A stretch of DNA of 64,000 bases. It comes from Stenopsyche tienmushanensis (taxonomy: Eukaryota > Arthropoda > Insecta > Trichoptera > Stenopsychidae). The stretch covers positions 1 through 64,000 of the forward strand of contig WACJ01000422.1 of assembly GCA_008973525.1 (NCBI GenBank), in the 5' to 3' direction. The notes under the pieces were generated by a model. It did no database searches, was not told the origin of the DNA, and saw nothing but the letters and a program-made list of their open reading frames with translations. Position 1 is the stretch's first letter. Every line of letters begins with the position of its first letter. This document shows positions 54,845 to 64,000 of this stretch, piece after piece. The position numbers and the translations under genes were made by a program.

Positions 54845-57800
54845 GTTATAACCGAGTATGAGTGTGTATATGAAAATAAAATCATATATCTCCTATCTTT
54901 TTGTTCTTTATGTCAATCGTGCTGAAGAAAGTGGTTTCGAGAAAAACGCGTTTAAATATTTCATTCTGGTAGGATAGGCTTAATTACCGCGTCACTAAAA
55001 TAGCTATAACTTCGTAAATAATAGGATTTTTGAATATTTTTTTAGAGAATATATTCTTAAAGGGTTAAAATTTGAAAATATGTAAAAAATCTTTTTTTTT
55101 TCAAAATTCTATGCTACAATACTCCGAAGTACGTTCAGAATGGGAATGGAGGAATTCAGGAAAGCTCCAATACACTTGGGAGTTTGATAGAGTACATTTG
55201 ATTGACACTTCTGATACTCTGTAATAAAAACTAGACAAAATAAACATTTACGTAAAAGAATAAGCATATGCTTTTAAAGTGTGTACATATTGAACTGAAC
55301 AAATTAAAAAAGCAAGATGAATGAATTTTATTCAAAAAATTTAAGTATTTGAGGTAATTAGACATGATTTTTTCTTTTCAGCCACTTGTATGAGGTTAAT
55401 GTCGAAAGTTTTGATGTGATTTTCATAGCTTATATATATATTTTTTTAATAAAAGTTGTCGTCAATAACAACATCGATTTGGATTTTGGATACGGATTCA
55501 AGCAAAGTCAATAAGACTATAGTGATTTCAAGAATTTTGACTGTAATGTCAAAGCATTTGAGCGAAGTAATATGAGTTGATGGCATGATATTGAAATTTC
55601 TAAATATCGAAAAGCAATGGAATATGTCCCAATCGACAATGTTATGGGATTGCGGAAACGCGTTAACAAAATGAGACCGTGGAAGTTCCTGGTGAAGAGG
55701 TTAGATGGAGTGTTCACCCGCAGCATTTGCATGAGTTGCTCGTAACTGCGAACATGTATCCAGGAGAAGAATAGATCAAAGGATAAAGAGGTGGAAGCCG
55801 TGGGTGGAAAACGGGGGGAGGAGATTGAAAGATTATGACGTTGATTGCAGGGTGGAAGGCTTTGATGCGGTCAGGGAGCAGATCCTTGTTGCATGCAGAC
55901 AAAATCTCGCATAACGCTACAAACTTTGCCCTCGCGCCAAACGAACTGAGCTTTTGTTTACACTATGGGCGTTCAGTTGAGTAAAGCTTTTGTACACATC
56001 CATTGCTATGGAATGTGCAAGCTATCTTCCGATTGGGAAACACTCAAATGCCTTCAATAAACGTTTCAAAAGTACGACTGCTAACGGAAATTTATCAGCA
56101 GTGCATTGCATATAAAGGCTTCCCCATACCATGTGTTACCACTTTAAAATACCACTGCTTGAATCACATTTTTATTTCAATTAAACTTTTATAAAAACAA
56201 GGAAGGCAACTTTTGACATAGATTAAATTGAGTCTAGCGATGAACGTGCCACATACTATATGAATGTAATTGTAGTGAAAGAAGAGAAGAATTTGGAATT
56301 TAATCTATAATAGTATATTAACACTTTGTCCAAATATAAAGTAATCACAGCAATACTATCGAATTGTATTGCATTCCAAAACGCAAATTGCTTAATACGG
56401 CTTGAACACAATTATCGGCTTGACTGCTGTTATCGGCAGTTTGACAGCTATTATAAAGTGAAACTCTGCTCAGTTAAGGATGAACAAGATAAGCCAATAT
56501 ATCAGCCGATCGCAAAAACAATTTTCGCTTGTTGTTCGTGTCATCAATTTGCAGATTATGCGAAGGTGGTGTAATTTTTCACAATGATGGCATCCAAGTG
56601 AAAAATGAGACCATTCAACCCCTCTAATCCCAGGTCAATTCCGACCCGCCCGCAAATATTCTCATTCAGATGTACATTTGCATGAATAAATATATTAATG
56701 TTGTCACGGTTAGTTTTGAGTGACATGGTACTTTCAAGTGGCGAACACAAGCAAACGGAATTCACACAAATTAATTACACCCATTAAATACATACATAAG
56801 GCACTAAAGGCCCCCCACTAGCCGAAGGGTGTGGAAAACAAGTGCATATATAGTGGGAAACTGTTTAGGGCCCCACCACGTGGATGTTTACAAAGGAAGC
56901 CTTAATATATCCACGGTCCGGTATTTTAAGGTCCTCTCTACAAATCATAAAGCAGGGGCTGTGAACCATGAATATTATATTAGTGATGGGATGAACTGCG
57001 TTCAGCGAAAAAATTGAACTGGCGAGCAAAATATATTTAGAAAAATGCAAAATAACGCTTATAACGAGCATGATGAGTATATAGATAACACAAGTTGAAT
57101 TATATATTGTTTATTTTTGATGTTAATTGTAAATTTCAATGTAATTTTGATACGTACTCAACATGTATATTTGATGAGTATACAATGATACGAGCTATTG
57201 ATTTAATTTTGATGCCCTGTTGGTCGTTATAACCGTTATAATGTAAATTATATTGATTTTATAAATATATTCGTAGAATTTAATAAGTTATAGCATTGAT
57301 ATAGGCATAGATTTTATGCTAATATTAAATTAAAGATAAAAACGTTGTTAAAATTGAAGCATTTCGAGTGGTTTAAAGTGCACCTCCGCATAAGTTGGCG
57401 GGTGATCTTCAAAAAACAGAAGACATAATAAGTGGAAATTCAGGTATATTTTCTGTTTAATTTTGAATTAAATTCTAAGGATTAGATGATGCGTAAATCG
57501 GATGCTATGGCCATTAACATGCTTCATTATACGCATGTGTTGTTGGTTCGTACAACATTAATTTTTTGGGTTGTTAAGCTTCCTTTGATTGGCAAAATGC
57601 CGTCTGAATGCTAATATATATAAGCATTGTTCGAAATCTTTGTAAAAATATAATTAGACAACGTACACGATGTTTCATGGCATAAATATACTCTCGTATA
57701 TAATACAACATAATGGTAAAAATTCATACCACGAGCGGAATGTTGCCTATTAATTCTCTTGGAAAAATATGAGGATATAAAGAGAAAGCAAATATCTTCA

Positions 57801-58863
57801 GCAATCTTGGTGTATTGTTGTAACACATTGGGCATTGTGCGCCTCGAACAACAATTACATCATCATTTTCCGGAGAGGTTTTCTCCGAGTGGAAATTCCC
57901 GTCGTGTTAGGGGAGGGGCTTTGTATGAACACTCACAATATACAGGCAGTTTGCGAAAAGTAGTCTTCCCAAAAAAAAAAATTGTTATCCCAATTCCATC
58001 ATTTTTTCTAATGGCCTTCTTCGCTTATGAGAAACGAGATTATTAATCAAATAAATTATTATTGTTATGGGGCTAATGAATCGAAATAAGGTTCGATCGA
58101 CGTCCATTCATTCGGGCTCAATTATTGGGGTATTAACTGCGACAAAAAAATATTGCGGGAAAACTAAATTGCAGCGCGCGCAATAATTCGGGCGAAGGTT
58201 AGTCGGTCTTCTTGAAGGATCTGTTGTGGTTGACACTTGATAAGGAACGTAAGTCCTCGATTCGAAGCCAAGAACACTTGTATGAAATAATTATTATATT
58301 CAAAGGGACAGGGAATCGTAGGTCTGAGCAACACGGGTCCTTTGTAAGGATTGTTTTGTCGTCAGCGGTAAGTACTCTGACGCGTGTTTCTTTGGGGGTA
58401 AGTGTTATGCGGGAGCACACAAATTAATTCATACCTCAACCCAGGGGTGCAGAACGCCCCCCAACAGCTCAAATTAATAACGGCAATATCTTAGTGACGT
58501 AGTATCGTGTTGGAAATTCAAACAAACCTTAAAGCGAGCCTTTCGTATGTGCAATATTAGCTCTAAAAATTGCTTGATTGACGTCGTTTAATTATAGGAG
58601 CATATTAGAGGTGTACTGAAATAACCAAATGTTTGACGTTTTGACGATAAAATTATAATTTTGGGCTGTTTGGATATGTATTTATTGAATTACATTAAAA
58701 TTAACTTGAATGATGATACATTGAGAGCTTAGTGTGAAATCTGCATTCTTATAGTGCATTTGACAGCTATAACTCAAACACTTCCTAGTATAAATATTTT
58801 TTTCATTGTGTATTTAAAATATTTAACATTTCAAAATTAAAGATTTTTTGCAGATTATATGAT

Positions 58864-59120
58864 CAGGGCCGTAACAAGGGGGTGCAAAGCAGGCGCATTT
58901 TGTAGACATTTTCGGGTATGGCGTCCATTTGCAAGGCGTTCTTTTGTTATGTCAGCGGTCTGAAAAGCTGACCAGCTGGACTCACAAATCTTGTGCCCAC
59001 TCCGTCCTCTTTTAGGGGTTTTTGTGACATTTCCTGGGATAAATACGCACCCGGGGCCTTCTATGGTCTGCATTATCATGAAAGCCTCCTCATAGGCTAA
59101 CGTATATAAGTGACTCATAG
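58864..59120. repeat. Dispersed repeat related to 27082-27610
   Basis: Begins CAGGGCCGTAACAAGGGGGT, a hAT-like end, and shares five ordered blocks with 27082-27610. A minus-strand ORF of 100 codons (58855-59157) spans it but matches nothing I know. Confidence 0.65.
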
Positions 59121-59720
59121 TAAATGAGGTCGCAAACGAATCTAGACTCCCCCCCAACCATAAAAACTATATATTTATCTATCTTAATAATTTAGTAAAA
59201 AATTTTTAAGCTACTTCAAGCTTTTAAGCCATTCGAAGTCGACTGTTTCATCCTGAATTGATGCAAAAGCTCGACTTTCTTCACCATTTCTTGAGTGGTT
59301 ACCTCATTTGGTTGGCCACTGCGCTGTTTGTCTTGGTAGCTCGTACGGGCTCGTCTAACGTTTCCTTTACTATGATGTATTTACTACAACTCGATTCTAA
59401 TAATAGGAATATTGATATGAAATATAATAGATAGATTTCAAAATTTCATATGGTGTACTAAATACATATCATGGTAGCGCTTGGGTGCTTTTTGTTTAGT
59501 ATTTTTTTTAAATCAACAACCGTCTTCTAAACGTTTGGTCGGGTACTTTTGGGACTATCTTTATATATTTTTTTAAATATACATTATAATAATATTTAAT
59601 ATATGTATTGCATTTATAATAATATTATTTAACTTAAAAATGAAAATTATTTTGAAATTGGCCCAAAAGCAAATCAAAATATCTTCTTTGTATACATCAT
59701 CGGATGCAGATTTTTTCTTA

Positions 59721-59723
<3 letters not shown>

Positions 59724-59776
<53 letters not shown>
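59724..59776 (+). repeat. Poly(T) tract, 53 bases
   Basis: Read on the minus strand it is a poly(A) run preceded by ATTAAA about 20 bases before, as at a retrotransposed 3' end. It lies just left of the R1-clade element. Exact length is probably uncertain. Confidence 0.85.
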
Positions 59777-60128
59777 CCCTCCAAAAGCTATAATTTAATG
59801 ATAGAGATTTAAATTTATAAGCTAATGATGTACATTGGATTGGTATTTTGACCGTTGTCGAATACAGACGTTCTTTGTGTGATTCGCGATTACGCTGCGC
59901 CGCGCCGTACAAATAGCGACCAAATTACATTAGTGCACGCTGATTAATTGATTAATTTATTGATAATTATTAATTCATAATTTATATACAATAAGTGCCG
60001 TAATTAAAATACGCTGCGTATGGGTGTAATTAACTGCTAATTAACTTTGCGTTTTACACCTACCTACAACGGATCTAGTATCTCACGAAGAGAGCAAAGG
60101 CAATGGGCAAAACATAAAACCATAAGAA

Positions 60129-61469
60129 ATGCATGCTAGCCAAAAAAGGAAGCTAGAGCCGAAGAAGAAGGCCCAGATGGCGGAACACCTATCGCTCAGA
60201 AGGGAAAAGAAGAGGATGCCACAAGAAGAGGCAACAACAGCTGATCATGTAGAAGACATGATGACCATATTGAATACAATGATTGAATTTGCGGCCACGC
60301 AATCAAATCTCCACTTGCCCATCCAGAAAGGCCTCACGCAGCTAGTCACGTGCGTGAAAAAATTAGCTGAGACGACGTGCGGAGCTGACGACGCCGTTTT
60401 AGAAAAACCAACCAGTGAAAACAGCACACAAACAGAGAGGCATACTGAGCATAGTACGAAGACTGCAAGTACCCAGACGCGAAACCAAACAACACCTCTG
60501 CCTGCCCCAATACCAGAGGGAAACTGGGTAGAGGTCGTAAAAAAGAAGAGACAAAAAGAACGGCAACCAGAGCCAGTGCAAACAGAAGGGAGGCCCTACC
60601 GAGTGAACACCCAACAAAGGCCGCACCAACCAGTCAAAGAAAGAACAGAGCAAGCACAGACCAAAACTGGTATGGCGACAAGGAAGAAGGAAAACCGAAG
60701 GAAAAGGAAAAATAGGCCGCGAACCACGGATGCCTTGGTTATTACCACTAAGGAGGGCCCGGAGGACGCCAAAACGAGAGACTTGAAATATTCCGAAATC
60801 CTCAAAAACATGAGGAAGGAGCCAGCCGAAGCAGTCCCGGATATCAAAGGGATAAGACGCACGAGGAGAGGTGACCTTCTCGTGACGCTGCGGAAAGGTG
60901 ACCCAAAAACGGAAACGCTTATCCAAAAACTAGAAGACGGAGAACTGGGCGAGGGATTAGCCATTAAGAGAGTGGTTGAAAAGAAGACCATTTTCATCCA
61001 CGATATGGATGAGGCCACCACGCAGGACGAAGTGAACGATGCCCTGAGGGAGTTCATTGAAAAGAAAGACTGGGCAGAAATAACTGTTCACAAGCTGCAC
61101 TCGACAGCAACCGGGTCGCAGGCATGTACAGCTTCCATACCGTGGACTGAGGGCACCAAAAAACTAGTGAAGGAGGTCGCGAAAATTAAAATAGGACTGA
61201 TGCGCTGCAGAATCAGGGAGCGAATTCCGATCCTGCAGTGCTACAGATGCAGAGCATTTGGACATACGGCCATGGGCTGCAGGGCTGAGGACAGGACGTC
61301 ACAATGCTGGAAGTGTTCTGAAAGCGGACATAGGGCTGGCACATGCAAAGCCGACCCGCATTGCCCGCTATGCGGAAATAAAGGAGAGGAACGAACAAGA
61401 CACGTAAGCGGAAGCAGCAAGTGCTTCGCGATGCAAAAATACCTCCAGAAGGCGCGAAGAAATCACTGA
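60129..61469 (+). CDS. ORF1 gag-like protein of R1-clade element
   Basis: 446 codons. The N-terminal half is Lys/Arg/Glu/Gln/Thr-rich and probably disordered; residues about 215-350 form a gag-like fold (ILKNMRKEPAEAVPDIKGIR, TIFIHDMDEATTQDEVNDAL). The C-terminus has three zinc knuckles: CYRCRAFGHTAMGC, CWKCSESGHRAGTC and a CPLC...H....C variant. The protein binds element RNA in related R1 elements. The ATG at 60129 is the longest start; the ATG at 60177 (codon 17, cagATGG) has better context and may be the real one. ORF2 overlaps its last 88 bases in the -1 frame. Confidence 0.9.
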   Translation: MHASQKRKLEPKKKAQMAEHLSLRREKKRMPQEEATTADHVEDMMTILNTMIEFAATQSNLHLPIQKGLTQLVTCVKKLAETTCGADDAVLEKPTSENSTQTERHTEHSTKTASTQTRNQTTPLPAPIPEGNWVEVVKKKRQKERQPEPVQTEGRPYRVNTQQRPHQPVKERTEQAQTKTGMATRKKENRRKRKNRPRTTDALVITTKEGPEDAKTRDLKYSEILKNMRKEPAEAVPDIKGIRRTRRGDLLVTLRKGDPKTETLIQKLEDGELGEGLAIKRVVEKKTIFIHDMDEATTQDEVNDALREFIEKKDWAEITVHKLHSTATGSQACTASIPWTEGTKKLVKEVAKIKIGLMRCRIRERIPILQCYRCRAFGHTAMGCRAEDRTSQCWKCSESGHRAGTCKADPHCPLCGNKGEERTRHVSGSSKCFAMQKYLQKARRNH

Positions 61470-64000
61470 AACTGCTGCAAGTAAACCTGAATGGATGCAT
61501 CGCGGCCCAGGCACTGCTTGAACGCGAGGTCTACGACACAAAGGTGGACCTCGCGATAGTCTCAGAACAGTACAAAGACCACACACATGGCTGGCATGCT
61601 GACACCAGTCAGAGAGCAGCCGTGTGGATAGCGAACGAGAGCCTCAAGGTGACCGGACGAGCGGCGGGGAACGGATGGGTCTGGGTGGAGGTGGAGGGAG
61701 TGAGGATTTATAGTTGCTACTTCTCCCCCAATACCAACACCGCAGACTACGACCGACTGCTGCGAGACCTAGAGGATGATGTCTCTACTTCTTCCCTTCC
61801 TGTAGTAGCAGCTGGCGATTTCAACGCCAAGTCCATGGCCTGGGGGTCACCTGTGACTGACCGGAGAGGAATAATCCTGGCAGAGAGCATGGCAAGATTG
61901 CGGCTGCTCCCTGCCAACCGAGGTCGAAAATGGACATACAGAAGAGATCCCTACGGGTCGATTATTGATGTCACCTTCTGCGATGAAACAGTAATCGGCA
62001 GGGTGAGAGACTGGGAAGTATCAGAAAAGTATACGAATAGCGACCACCAGTATATCACCTACCGATTGGCTGACCAGCGGAGGGGAGGCCGGAAACACCA
62101 CAGCAAAGGATGGGCGACCAAAAAATTCTGCAAGGACGATTTCTTCGCTGCGATAGAGACGGGAAAGGAAAGAGCGAAGGAGCACATAACCCAGAGAGGG
62201 GCAGAAGAAGCTGTAGAGGAACTCCAAACACTCATAGAGCGTGGATGTGACGCGGCCATGCCCAGAATACCGAGGGAAAGAATTAGACCTGGTGTGTACT
62301 GGTGGACAGAAGAAATTGCGAAGCAACGGAGAATCTGTCTTGCCAGTAGACGCAGGGTAACTAGGGCCAGAGTGGCGGAAACCAGAATACAGTGCCAAGA
62401 AACTCACAGAGCAGACCGAAGAAACCTGCGAAAAATGATCCAGGAATCCAAGGCGCGCTGCTGGGAGGAGTTATGCCGTACACTCGACTCTAACCCATGG
62501 GGACTACCGTACAAAATTGTGCGGGGGAAACTACGGGGAGGAAGCGAAATCTGGAACCAACGGCAAACGGAGGACCAAATAAGCCAACTCTTTCCAGACA
62601 AATCTCACACTGTTCGGACTGCCGAGAGATACAGAGAAAGGAGCAGAGACAGCATAGAACCGCCCGCGCCGTTCAGCATAGATGAACTGCAGTATGCAGG
62701 TTCGAGGATAAAACCCGGGAAGGCGCCAGGACCGGACGGTATGCCTGGCGAGATCATCAAATTGATGGTTGGGGAGTACCCGGAACTAATACTAGACACA
62801 ATAAATGCCTGCCTAGAGGAACGAAAGTTCGCAAGAAGATGGAAAACGGCCAGACTGGTATTAGTTCCGAAACCGGGGAAAACTACATTGAGACCGCTGT
62901 GCATGCTAGACGGTCTTGAAAAACTCCTCGAAACAATGCTGTTGAAGAGAATCCAGCCAGGAATCGAACAAAAACTGTCAGATAGGCAGTATGGCTTTAG
63001 ACCGGGGCGATCCACGCTTGGAGCAATAAAACGTGTAACTGATGTCATCCGAGAAGCGTGGAAAGGCTCGGTTAAACAAAGCAAGGACGTTATGATGGTC
63101 ACACTGGACATCAAAAACGCCTTCAATAGCGCAAACTGGGAGTTAATCGTGGGAGCCCTGGAGGAAAAATTTGAAATTCCACAGTATGCAGTCGACCTCG
63201 TAAGCGACTATTTCAAAGACCGATATGTCCATCACAACGAAACGGACCTGACAAGAAGACTGGAGATGGGCGTCCCGCAGGGGTCGGTTCTGGGACCAAC
63301 TCTCTGGAACGCACTGTACAACAGTCTCCTAAATATGGCACTACCTGCAGGAGCAGAACTCATTGCCTTCGCGGACGACGTTGCACTGCTGGTGACAGCT
63401 CGACATCCATGGGAAGTGGAGGCGACGGGCAACGAAGCCCTCGCCAGAATTCGAGCGTGGATGCGGGATAATCACCTGCAGTTGGCGATTGAGAAAACTG
63501 AGGCAATGATATGCAGCAGACGGAGAAGACCGAGGGTCGAGCAGCTTGTTATTGGAGGACACAAGGTGGAATACAGCAAAACGTTGAGATACCTCGGGAT
63601 CCTCATGGATAACAAGCTGACCTTTAGCAAACACATAGAAGAAGCTGCACAGAAGGCACAGAAGGTGGCAGGCGAGCTTGGACGGCTCATGCCCAACATT
63701 GGAGGGCCAAAGCCGTGCAGAAGACGTACCATAAACGAGGTAATACACTCGATCCTTCTGTACGGAGCCCCGATATGGCATGAGTCGCTCAAACGTGACA
63801 TCAACAGAAAGAAGCTCGCCAGAGTCCAGCGACAGGGAGCGCTCCGAGTCACCGCAGCGTACAGGACAGTGTCTGAAGACGCGGTGCTGGTGATTGCTGG
63901 AATACCGCCGCTGGACCTCCAGGCAAAGAAGAGGGCCTTGGACTACGAAGATCCTAAAAATCGCAACGAACATGACCAGAAACTGAGGGAAGCCTGGCAA
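61382..64000 (+). CDS. ORF2 endonuclease-reverse transcriptase of R1-clade element (partial)
   Basis: Open from just after an in-frame TAA at 61379 to the last base, at least 873 codons. Domains: AP-type endonuclease (LQVNLNG near 61475, AGDFNAKSMAWGS near 61810, SDHQYITY near 62038), then reverse transcriptase: KPGKAPGPDGMPGEI, YGFRPGRSTLGAI, LDIKNAFNSANW, MGVPQGSVLGPTLWN and the catalytic FADD at 63368-63379, then a thumb-like region with LRYLGILMDNKLTF. The 3' part, usually with a CCHC motif, is beyond the window. No ATG occurs in frame until about 61838, inside the endonuclease domain, so initiation is not by a normal AUG. A short deletion seems present at 62871-62900. Confidence 0.9.

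Larger units (their letters stand above)
37545..59883 (-). other. Presumed 5' intron / upstream region of Sema1a
   Basis: No earlier Sema1a exon was found. AT-rich DNA with transposon relics listed separately. GC-richer islands at about 45600-46160, 47105-47340 and 48468-48830 carry ORFs (for example 178 codons at 45628-46164) that look non-coding: low-complexity-free but with no recognisable domain or splice context. They may be regulatory. Confidence 0.6.
59884..64000 (+). mobile_element. R1-clade non-LTR retrotransposon (5' part, runs off window)
   Basis: Composition changes sharply near 59.9-60.1 kb from AT-rich to balanced, with a short 5' UTR, gag-like ORF1 and an ORF2 with endonuclease and reverse transcriptase. 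Three CCHC knuckles in ORF1 and a GVPQGSVLGPTLWN..YN block in ORF2 are typical of the arthropod R1 clade (R1, TRAS, SART, Waldo). The true 5' end is not defined; 59884 is where GC-rich sequence begins. Both frames are open through the window end, so insertion is young or the copy is functional. Confidence 0.88.

Noticed and set aside
54876..55080. A third copy of the TTAA MITE
   Set aside because: Only a short segment around GTTTCGAGAAAAACGCGTTTAAA resembles copy B; too little to claim.
37545..59883. CRISPR arrays, operons, rRNA or tRNA genes
   Set aside because: None seen; the window is clearly eukaryotic, and no cloverleaf or rRNA core sequence was recognised by eye.
60399..61057. Minus-strand ORFs of 153-175 codons opposite ORF1
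   Set aside because: Shadows of the Lys/Arg-rich gag-like ORF; no independent features.
63341..64000. Minus-strand 219-codon ORF
   Set aside because: Antisense shadow of the reverse transcriptase, which has clear motifs on the plus strand.

Overview
This 64 kb window is AT-rich eukaryotic DNA. It has spliced genes with small exons and GT-AG introns, an invertebrate class-1 semaphorin, an R1-clade non-LTR retrotransposon and many mariner, pogo/Tigger, hAT and TTAA-type transposon relics. Together these point to an arthropod, most likely an insect. I cannot place the order from sequence alone.

Layout. (1) 1-3662 reads as an intron of the gene that follows and carries a TTAA-flanked MITE. (2) 3663-7900 (+) holds the last 14 exons of a ZSWIM4/5/6-type protein (SWIM zinc-finger, Cullin-RING adaptor family). 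Every splice phase fits. Two features stand out: an Arg/Asp/Glu-rich mixed-charge insert spread over two exons, and a one-base frame break in the last exon just before the conserved C-terminus. (3) 7901-18476 is AT-rich flank with the putative 3' UTRs of both convergent genes and a decayed mariner. (4) 18477-37544 (-) holds 14 exons of Semaphorin-1a: most of the sema domain, the PSI domain, one transmembrane helix and the cytoplasmic tail ending KKVYL. A second in-frame Ser/Pro-rich terminal exon lies at 18106-18252 and could give an alternative C-terminus. The exons encoding the signal peptide and the start of the sema domain were not found. (5) 37545-59900 looks like a very large 5' intron of Sema-1a, with several transposon relics, a few GC-richer islands and one orphan 100-codon ORF. 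(6) About 59.9 kb to the window end is an R1-clade element: an intact gag-like ORF1 with three zinc knuckles and an open ORF2 (endonuclease plus reverse transcriptase) that overlaps ORF1 in the -1 frame, has no AUG near its start and runs off the window.

The two host genes are convergent (ZSWIM on +, Sema-1a on -), so their 3' ends share the 7.9-18.5 kb interval. ZSWIM4/5/6 proteins act in ubiquitin ligase complexes and neural development; Sema-1a is a transmembrane axon-guidance ligand and receptor working with plexins. Nothing in the sequence shows that they are co-regulated. I found no clearly new biological system. The best leads are the mixed-charge insert, the alternative semaphorin tail, the AUG-less overlapping ORF2 and the set of non-autonomous elements whose ends and target-site duplications can be read directly.
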